Positions 22,646 to 28,359 of a DNA stretch of 28,359 nucleotides are shown piece by piece. The position numbers and the translations under genes are program-made. The number at the start of each line of letters is the position of its first letter. Position 1 is the stretch's first letter. The notes under the pieces are model-generated. The model saw only the letters and a program-made list of their open reading frames with translations. It was not told the DNA's origin and did not search any database. The stretch comes from Flavobacterium psychrophilum (GTDB lineage: Bacteria > Bacteroidota > Bacteroidia > Flavobacteriales > Flavobacteriaceae), in assembly GCA_003243255.1 (NCBI GenBank), contig QFQM01000042.1, positions 1-28,359 of the forward strand, written 5' to 3'.

Positions 22646-23464
22646 TTAATACGATTCATTCGCATTAGGGAAATCCTTAGATTTTACATCCTGAGAATAT
22701 TGCGAAATTGCAGTTGTCATCCCTTCGTAAAGATTCATATACCTTCTAAGGAAACGCGGACTGAATTCATTATTCATTCCTAGCATATCATGAATAACCA
22801 ATACCTGGCCGTCAACACCGCCTCCTGCACCAATACCAATAACTGGAATTGAAATGCTTTCCGCTACTCTTTGAGCCAATTGTGCCGGTATTTTTTCCAG
22901 AACCACTGCAAAACAGCCAATTCGTTCCAACATTTTCGCATCCTCAATCAGTTTTTCAGCTTCAGCATCTTCTTTAGCACGAACAGTATATGTTCCGAAT
23001 TTGTAGATGGATTGAGGAGTAAGCCCCAGGTGTCCCATTACAGGGATACCTGCATTTAATATCTTTTTTATTGAATCTTTAATTTCGCTTCCGCCTTCAA
23101 GTTTAACAGCATGTCCACCGCTTTCTTTCATGATACGGATAGATGAGCGCAAAGCTTCCTTAGGATCAGACTGATAGCTTCCAAATGGCAGATCTACAAC
23201 CACAAGTGCCCTGTTAGCAGCACGTACTACTGAAGAGGCATGATATATCATTTGATCAAGCGTAATCGGAAGTGTAGTTTCATGGCCGGCCATTACATTT
23301 GAAGCCGAATCACCTACAAGGATAACATCTACACCGGCTGCATCAACAATTCGCGCCATAGTGAAGTCATAAGCAGTAAGCATCGAGATTTTCTCTCCAT
23401 TAGCTTTCATTTCAATCAGTGATCTTGTGGTAATTCTTTTATAATCTTTTTTAGCAACAGACAT
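22646..23464 (-). CDS. panB: 3-methyl-2-oxobutanoate hydroxymethyltransferase (ketopantoate synthesis)
   Basis: PanB transfers a hydroxymethyl group from 5,10-methylenetetrahydrofolate to 2-oxoisovalerate, the first step of pantothenate and CoA synthesis. The start is [16 protein letters not shown] at 23464. A longer frame to 23548 has no PanB-like residues and was rejected. Visible signatures are [38 protein letters not shown] with metal-binding Asp, GHLGLTPQS, the catalytic Glu in [13 protein letters not shown], and [20 protein letters not shown]. Length (272 aa) is normal. It leads a two-gene unit with the pseudouridine synthase. Confidence 0.96.
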   Translation of the reverse strand: MSVAKKDYKRITTRSLIEMKANGEKISMLTAYDFTMARIVDAAGVDVILVGDSASNVMAGHETTLPITLDQMIYHASSVVRAANRALVVVDLPFGSYQSDPKEALRSSIRIMKESGGHAVKLEGGSEIKDSIKKILNAGIPVMGHLGLTPQSIYKFGTYTVRAKEDAEAEKLIEDAKMLERIGCFAVVLEKIPAQLAQRVAESISIPVIGIGAGGGVDGQVLVIHDMLGMNNEFSPRFLRRYMNLYEGMTTAISQYSQDVKSKDFPNANESY

Positions 23465-23587
23465 AGTTTTTGTTTTTAGAAATGTAAAATTAATGAATTG
23501 AACCAACAATACCCCGAAAGTTCTAACTTTATTAGCCCGTTGTAACAAAATGAGATTCGTGCTACTAATAGGAAAACCAATTGAATC

Positions 23588-24016
23588 ATGAAAAAAATAA
23601 TTATCCTACTCTTGTTCTTTGGCACACAAATAACTGTTGCTCAGGAAGCTGAAATTAAAAAAAGCATCGGTGTGTTTTTTGAAGGGATGCATAGCGCTGA
23701 TACACTAAAAATTAAATCCGTTTGCAAAGATTTGATCCTTCAGTCCGTTTCTGAGAAAGGTGGGCAGTTGAAACTTCACAATGAACCCAGTGATGAGTTT
23801 TATAAATCGATTGCTTCAATACCTGAAAACATAAAAGTAGAGGAGAGGCTACTTGATTATAAAATTCAGATTGACGGAGCGATGGCTCATGTTTGGACAC
23901 CTTATGAATTTTATATAAACGGAAAACTAAGTCATAAAGGCGTGAATTCATTTCAACTCTTTAAGGAAGGTGAAATATGGAAGATCATTTATATAATTGA
24001 TACTAGGAGAAAATAA
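23588..24016 (+). CDS. Secreted NTF2-like fold protein
   Basis: The 142-aa precursor has a clear signal peptide ([19 protein letters not shown]). The mature part follows the putative lumazine-binding / DUF4440-like NTF2 pattern: [20 protein letters not shown], a middle segment, then [43 protein letters not shown], where the final strands WKIIYI and the FQLFK pair are typical. Family members range from enzymes to binding proteins, so no activity can be assigned. It is divergent from panB and convergent with sdaA, and carries its own terminator. Confidence 0.85.
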   Translation: MKKIIILLLFFGTQITVAQEAEIKKSIGVFFEGMHSADTLKIKSVCKDLILQSVSEKGGQLKLHNEPSDEFYKSIASIPENIKVEERLLDYKIQIDGAMAHVWTPYEFYINGKLSHKGVNSFQLFKEGEIWKIIYIIDTRRK

Positions 24017-24044
24017 AAATAGCCGCTACTATGCGGCTATTTTT
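24015..24044. terminator. Bidirectional terminator between the NTF2-like gene and sdaA
   Basis: AAAAATAGCCGC pairs with GCGGCTATTTTT across TACTAT, with A and T tracts on both sides. Confidence 0.88.
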
Positions 24045-24063
24045 ATACTTTAAACAACAAAGG

Positions 24064-25491
24064 TTAACAATCTGCATTATTGACAGTTACCGCAAGACCA
24101 CCTTCTGATGTTTCTTTATATTTATTATTCATATCCTGAGCTGTTTGCCACATAGTATTTACAACCTTATCCAATGGCACTTTAGCATTTTTTGGATCGG
24201 TTTCAAGAGCAAGCTCGGCGGCATTTATGGCTTTAATGGCCCCCATAGTATTACGTTCAATGCATGGTATCTGTACCAATCCCCCAATAGGATCGCACGT
24301 CATACCTAAATGATGTTCCATTGCAATTTCGGCAGCCATAAGGCACTGTTCCGGAGTACCCCCCATAACTTCACAAAGTGCTGCGGCAGCCATTGCTGAT
24401 GATACGCCAATTTCCGCCTGGCATCCTCCCATTGCAGCAGAAATAGTAGCTCCTTTTTTAAAGATACTTCCAACTTCTCCAGCAACCATAAGGAATTGCT
24501 TGATGTGGTTTTCGTCTGCATCATGGTTTTCAATTACCATATAGTACATCAACACAGCCGGTATTACACCTGAACTTCCGTTAGTAGGAGCAGTTACAAC
24601 ACGACCAAGCGCAGCGTTTACTTCGTTTACAGCTAGTGCAAAACAGCTTACCCATTTTAATATCTGGCGGAATTTAACCTCCGTTTTACGAATAACCTGT
24701 AACCATTCCTGCGGCGAGTTGTATGGCAGTTCGCCAATAAGGTTTTGGTGCATATCAAAGGCCCTGCGGCGTACATTCAGTCCACCCGGCAATATACCTC
24801 CTGTGTGGCATCCTGTATACATACACTCAAGCATAGTATCCCATACACGCATCAATTCATGATGAATCTCTTCTTCAGTACGTATGGATTTTTCATTCTC
24901 ATACACAATTTCAGAAATGCTTTTGTTTTCAGTTCTGGTATAAGCCAGAAGTTCATCAGCCTTATCAATAGGAAAAGGGAAGGCACATTTTATAATTGCG
25001 TTTTCTTTTGCATTTGTACGTTCTTCCTTAACCACAAAACCACCACCAATCGAATAGAATGTAGATTCATATTCCTGTCCATCTTCGGTGTATGCCGTAA
25101 ACATAAAGCCGTTAGCATGAAAAGGCAGGAAGTTTTTATTGAAAACAATATCTGAATTTATAAAGAAAGGAATTGTTCTTTCTCCACCCAGATTAAGCTG
25201 GTACGATACACTTATCGTATCTATGATAGATGAAATACTATCAATAGGTACGTATTCAGGATCGGCACCGCTAAGGCCAAGCATAACAGCAAGGTCCGTT
25301 GCGTGGCCTTTCCCCGTAAGGGATAAAGAACCATAAAGGTCTACCTTAACACGGTTTACCATATCAAAAATACCTTCTTCGCGAAGTTCTTTCAAAAAGC
25401 GTTCGGCACCACGCCAAGGCCCAAGGGTATGAGAACTTGAAGGACCCACACCAATTTTGAGCATATCAAAAACGGAAATACATTCGTTCAT
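24064..25491 (-). CDS. sdaA: L-serine ammonia-lyase (iron-sulfur)
   Basis: This one-chain, 475-aa enzyme deaminates L-serine to pyruvate and ammonia with a [4Fe-4S] cluster. The beta domain starts SVFDMLKIGVGPSSSHTLGPW, the conserved PSSSHT loop. The alpha domain contains APTNGSSGVIPAVLMYY, the cluster cysteines in GGCQAEIGVSSAMAAAAL and in TCDPIGGLVQIPCIERN, the three cysteines expected for the family. Length and order agree with complete type 2 enzymes. Monocistronic. Confidence 0.96.
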   Translation of the reverse strand: MNECISVFDMLKIGVGPSSSHTLGPWRGAERFLKELREEGIFDMVNRVKVDLYGSLSLTGKGHATDLAVMLGLSGADPEYVPIDSISSIIDTISVSYQLNLGGERTIPFFINSDIVFNKNFLPFHANGFMFTAYTEDGQEYESTFYSIGGGFVVKEERTNAKENAIIKCAFPFPIDKADELLAYTRTENKSISEIVYENEKSIRTEEEIHHELMRVWDTMLECMYTGCHTGGILPGGLNVRRRAFDMHQNLIGELPYNSPQEWLQVIRKTEVKFRQILKWVSCFALAVNEVNAALGRVVTAPTNGSSGVIPAVLMYYMVIENHDADENHIKQFLMVAGEVGSIFKKGATISAAMGGCQAEIGVSSAMAAAALCEVMGGTPEQCLMAAEIAMEHHLGMTCDPIGGLVQIPCIERNTMGAIKAINAAELALETDPKNAKVPLDKVVNTMWQTAQDMNNKYKETSEGGLAVTVNNADC

Positions 25492-25638
25492 AGCAGTTTA
25501 CAGCAATTCTTGTAAAGATAGTTTATTTGCAGCCTGTAAAGGTATGTAAATTGTCAATACTATAACGATGTAGTGATAAAATTGTTTATTTGATAAAAGT
25601 GAAATAACAAAGAGGTTTGAAGATGTTATATTAGTCGA

Positions 25639-26282
25639 TTAATTATCGACAAGTATAAACTTCAATTCTTTCATTGGAGGGCCGTAACCATGAAATCTAT
25701 ATTTAATATCCTTTATTTTAAAAATGGTTCCTGAAGGGTATTGGAGAATCATTTTTTGGGCACTATCACTGAATTTATCTTCATAAATGGTATACTCGTA
25801 TCCTTCAGGGAGAATAAGGGTATACTCGTCAACAAAAAAATTTTGGAACCTACTATCAAAATAAGTTTCAGGGCGTACACTTATTGTAGCATCTTTGATA
25901 TCCTGTCTGGAGATCTCAACAATACATTTTTCACAACCTTGACCATTTAAAATAGGTATTAGTTTAGGTACGGGTTTAATGTAATATTGTTTGGAATCCT
26001 GAAAACTGAGTCTCTTTCGGTTATTATTTCAAAATCTAATTTTGTAGTCGTCCCACTTACCTGGCTTACACTCCAGTGATATATTCCTGAACCATAATCT
26101 GTAAGCCCGGGCGCTGTAACTCTAAATGATTTTGCTCCAGGCACAGCTATTTCAAGTTCATTTTCAATCCCTTTGTAAACAAAGTTTTGATTTTTTAAGG
26201 ATACAACAGGTGAAGGCAACACTATATTTTTGCTGCACGATATTAGAAAAGAGAATACTAAATACAAAAATATTTTTTTCAC
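25639..26282 (-). pseudogene. GldM-C-like lipoprotein gene with a single-base frameshift
   Basis: The first part (MKKIFLYLVFSFLISCSKN, lipobox LISC) contains FVYKGIENELEIAVPGAKSFRVTAPGL, the Ig-like GldM C-terminal-type repeat, and stops after 107 codons at 25959. The following 320 bases continue the homology in the -1 frame: YYIKPVPK, then GQGCEKC and the ending YGPPMKELKFILVDN with a stop at 25639-25641. The neighbouring intact gene has LLYIKDITPKK and GKSCSNC at the same places. Restoring one base in the short T run (plus-strand As 26002-26005) would give a continuous 214-residue product. A natural frameshift or an assembly error are both possible; the shift site is not a good programmed slippery sequence. 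Confidence 0.85.
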
Positions 26283-26325
26283 AACTTATTGGTTTGAATA
26301 GACAACATGTAGAACTATTTAAATA

Positions 26326-27564
26326 TTAATTTATCAACATTAACTTGAGTGGTGGAGGATCATAAGTAAAACCACTAGATGTATAGTAAGGAACCGATAT
26401 TTCAATCACTGATTTCTTTTTCAGTTTGGAAAGCTTTTGAAAAATTTCATCTGTTACAGTATCATGATCAACAACTAGTTTTTTTCCATTCGGCAGTTTT
26501 ATTATAAAACTCCAAATTTTAGTATTCGAATAAGAATCTTCTTTATCATCAATAACAATATCTATAAGAGCATTTTTCAATTCTGATAAAGTCATTTTTA
26601 GAGTACAATTGGAACAACTTTTACCATTAACAGTGATCTTTTTAGGAGTAATATCTTTTATATAAAGGAGCTCCCGAGTATTAATTACAGAATTATCATT
26701 ATTTGTAATTGTAAAATCAAGGTAAATCCCGTCTTCCTTAATTCTGCTTACATTTATAGTGTATGTACTATCCTGTGTCATTTCACTAAGACCTGCTGCC
26801 GTAACAGTAAATGATTTCGCATTAGGGACTTCAATTTTAAGTGTATCATTAATTCCTCGGTAAATAATATTATTATAACGAGATGTAATGATTGGTTTTG
26901 AATCTATTACAACTGGAGTTTCTATAAGCCTTATTTTGACATGAGGTAATCTTGTATAGTGATATTGATCAGGATTGTATGTTTGAATTTCACCAACGAA
27001 TATCTCACTACCTAAAGGTAAATTTTTAATTAGATCAAAAACTTTTGAAGTCATTTTATCATCTTTAATCCATATGTGTTCCATGCCATCAATAAAAAGC
27101 GTAAATGATTCAACTTTATCATAAGCCTTGTTGTAATTGTAAAATAAGTTCTGGAAAGCAGTTTTTATATTTAGGTTTTTTAATTGCTCATGTGTCATTT
27201 CATAAGTTCGTTGCTCAAAATTACTATCAACATATGCGTTTCTATTGGGAATAGCTCTTATCTCAAATTCTTTCTCTTCATAAATTATAGAAGAGTCAGG
27301 CATTGTTGCAGTAATTTTGACATTGGCTCTAAGTCCTGAAACAGCAGTAACATTCCAATTAAAATTACCTAAAGAATCAACCTTTTCTAATGTCCCGGGG
27401 GCTTCAACTTTATACTGCATAGCTCCGGGTACAGCTATTTTTATAGGATTCATAATACCTCTATATACAATATTTACTTTTTCAAGAGATATAACAGAAA
27501 TATTCTTATCCTGACCGAAAGCCAGTGAACATATTAAAAGCAATAACAAAAACAGCTGTTTCAT
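26326..27564 (-). CDS. Secreted protein with two GldM-C-like units
   Basis: The start is MKQLFLLLLLICSLAFGQ at 27564, a clean signal peptide; a longer frame to 27666 reaches into the thioesterase stop region and was rejected. The 412-aa product contains two Ig-like repeats with the same core: NIVYRGIMNPIKIAVPGAM (about residue 30) and NIIYRGINDTLKIEVPNAK (about 235). Each is followed by a strand-rich second half. The second unit shows GKSCSNC. This is the pattern of the periplasmic C-terminal domain of GldM, the gliding and type IX secretion motor protein. Here the membrane helix and N-terminal part of GldM are missing, so this is a domain relative, not GldM itself. It is a paralogue of the frameshifted gene next to it. 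Confidence 0.82.
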   Translation of the reverse strand: MKQLFLLLLLICSLAFGQDKNISVISLEKVNIVYRGIMNPIKIAVPGAMQYKVEAPGTLEKVDSLGNFNWNVTAVSGLRANVKITATMPDSSIIYEEKEFEIRAIPNRNAYVDSNFEQRTYEMTHEQLKNLNIKTAFQNLFYNYNKAYDKVESFTLFIDGMEHIWIKDDKMTSKVFDLIKNLPLGSEIFVGEIQTYNPDQYHYTRLPHVKIRLIETPVVIDSKPIITSRYNNIIYRGINDTLKIEVPNAKSFTVTAAGLSEMTQDSTYTINVSRIKEDGIYLDFTITNNDNSVINTRELLYIKDITPKKITVNGKSCSNCTLKMTLSELKNALIDIVIDDKEDSYSNTKIWSFIIKLPNGKKLVVDHDTVTDEIFQKLSKLKKKSVIEISVPYYTSSGFTYDPPPLKLMLIN

Positions 27565-27612
27565 AAGAAATGTCTTTATAAACAAACATAATAAAAAGGA
27601 ATTTAGTATAAA

Positions 27613-27638
27613 TAAAAAACTCCCGATTTCCCGGGAGT
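27613..27638 (-). terminator. Terminator of the thioesterase gene
   Basis: On the minus strand ACTCCCG pairs with CGGGAGT across six bases and is followed by TTTTTTATTT. It separates the thioesterase from the GldM-C-like gene. Confidence 0.83.
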
Positions 27639-27665
27639 CACAATTTAAAATAGGGGAGACTAACA

Positions 27666-28133
27666 CTATCTCCTTACAAGCATCGCAAGTCTTTCGTTAA
27701 GCGAATTGATTTCCTGCAATGTTGTGTTTTCAATGGGTTTCGCAAGCTGGACAAACCAATCTCGATGTTTATCACGCCTGCCTGTGAGCATATTTATATG
27801 GATGAATTTTGTCCATAACAGGGCTTTAAGCTGTGTTTCCTGCTCATTCCACATCGACATTTCTACCAATAAGGTATCGTCAGAAAGTTTTAAAAGTGAG
27901 GACTTAATACAAATATTTTCATTATAAAGAGCAGGAGCAAGGTATACTATCTCATGTTTATTTACCATCCAGCCGCAGCCTTTTTCATAAAGCATTGTCA
28001 TACTGATATCATGAAAATCTTTGAGATGATCTTCACGAGCGTTGAGCATATAATCAATATACCCCGAATTATGCAGGTGTTTGAAAGAATCACAGTCGGT
28101 AAAGCGAATTTTGTAAAAAGTTTTTGGTTCCAT
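27666..28133 (-). CDS. Acyl-CoA thioesterase of the hotdog (4HBT) family
   Basis: The 155-aa product starts MEPKTFYKIRFTDCDSFKHL, where the RFTDCDS...LHNSGYIDYMLNARE segment is the 4HBT signature with the central helix after the catalytic Asp. GWMVNKHEIVYLAPALYNENICIKSSLLKL supplies the beta-sheet. It would hydrolyse acyl-CoA or a similar thioester; the substrate cannot be told. It lies head-to-tail with the Crp/Fnr-type regulator. Confidence 0.87.
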   Translation of the reverse strand: MEPKTFYKIRFTDCDSFKHLHNSGYIDYMLNAREDHLKDFHDISMTMLYEKGCGWMVNKHEIVYLAPALYNENICIKSSLLKLSDDTLLVEMSMWNEQETQLKALLWTKFIHINMLTGRRDKHRDWFVQLAKPIENTTLQEINSLNERLAMLVRR

Positions 28134-28194
28134 TTGCGGTTGTTTTTAATACCACAAATTTGAATAGTTGCCAAATCTTTTCCTTTGACAAATA

Positions 28195-28359
28195 TCAAAA
28201 AGTCACTTTAGCGCGGATTCTGCTTAAAGTTTCCTGAGTAATACCCAGATAAGAAGATATGATACCAAGCGGCACGCGTTGAAATAGGGAAGGAGTAGTT
28301 TCTAAAAGTGATGTATAGCGTTCTTCCGCTGATTTAAATTGCAGACCGCTAAGCCGGTT
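28195..28359 (-). CDS. Crp/Fnr-family transcriptional regulator, C-terminal part (5' end outside window)
   Basis: The frame is open to the window edge and encodes the last 54 residues: NRLSGLQFKSAEERYTSLLE, then PSLFQRVPLGIISSYLGITQETLSRIRAKVTF and a stop at 28195-28197. The segment VPLGIISSYLGITQETLSRIR is the helix-turn-helix of the Crp/Fnr family, and the tail is that of the Bacteroidetes group of such regulators. The cyclic-nucleotide-binding domain is outside the window. Confidence 0.9.
   Translation of the reverse strand, partial: NRLSGLQFKSAEERYTSLLETTPSLFQRVPLGIISSYLGITQETLSRIRAKVTF

Noticed and set aside
23465..23548. N-terminal extension of PanB
   Set aside because: The extra 28 residues do not resemble PanB and the proper family start [16 protein letters not shown] is at 23464.
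25741..25950. Plus-strand frame of 69 codons
   Set aside because: It is antisense to the shifted part of the GldM-C-like gene, which has clear homology to its neighbour.
25985..26010. Programmed -1 frameshift in the GldM-C-like gene
   Set aside because: The nearest slippery candidate (ATTAAAC) lies downstream of where homology changes frame and allows poor re-pairing; no stimulatory hairpin or pseudoknot was seen. Loss of one base in the T run explains the data better.

Overview
The window is low-GC DNA from a member of the Bacteroidetes, most likely a Flavobacterium-like Flavobacteriaceae. The evidence is perfect or near-perfect TAnnTTTG -7 promoter elements, lipoproteins with 'SCSxDD' lipoboxes, GldM C-terminal-type domains and weak Shine-Dalgarno signals. 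It holds the right-hand part of a temperate tailed prophage (bases 1 to about 17,625) and the host chromosome beyond it (17,625-28,359). The left prophage end, the replication genes and any capsid genes lie outside the window.

PROPHAGE, LATE MODULE (1-8,365, all +): the C-terminal part of the terminase large subunit, then butt-joined or overlapping genes for two unassigned small proteins, an HK97-gp10-like tail-completion protein, two large tail/baseplate-type proteins and a 1,128-aa tape measure protein, closed by a strong terminator. No portal or capsid gene lies between the terminase and the tail genes. REGULATORY MODULE (8,508-9,958, +): a 48-aa protein, a NUMOD4/HNH endonuclease with an HTH, and a sigma-70 family factor joined to it by a TAATG overlap.

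NON-CODING BLOCK (9,959-11,189): 1.2 kb without long ORFs but with RNA-level structure. It contains (i) a minus-strand unit for a 35-aa single-membrane-span peptide, overlapped almost completely by a predicted plus-strand antisense RNA, each with its own promoter element and terminator; (ii) a compact plus-strand RNA of about 75 nt with a canonical promoter and a GAAA-loop terminator; (iii) a predicted minus-strand RNA of about 65 nt antisense to the leader of the next gene. This block is the most novel-looking part of the window.

RECOMBINASE AND CARGO MODULE (11,190-17,631): an unknown 114-aa protein, a small serine recombinase, a minus-strand pair made of a glycine-zipper lipoprotein and a 60-aa membrane protein, two small unknown proteins and two lipoproteins. 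Most of these units carry their own terminator and host-type promoter, as expected for lysogenic-conversion genes. An XRE regulator and a large serine integrase follow. The prophage interrupts comM/yifB: the integrase stop codon lies inside the comM reading frame at the attachment site.

CHROMOSOME (17,625-28,359): the 3' 45% of comM, a membrane protein, a small protein, a YpfJ-type zinc metallopeptidase, a DUF5723-like outer-membrane protein, an RluA-family pseudouridine synthase with panB, an NTF2-like secreted protein, sdaA, a frameshifted gene and an intact gene of GldM-C-like secreted proteins, a hotdog thioesterase and the C-terminus of a Crp/Fnr regulator. Most transcription units end in clear hairpin terminators.
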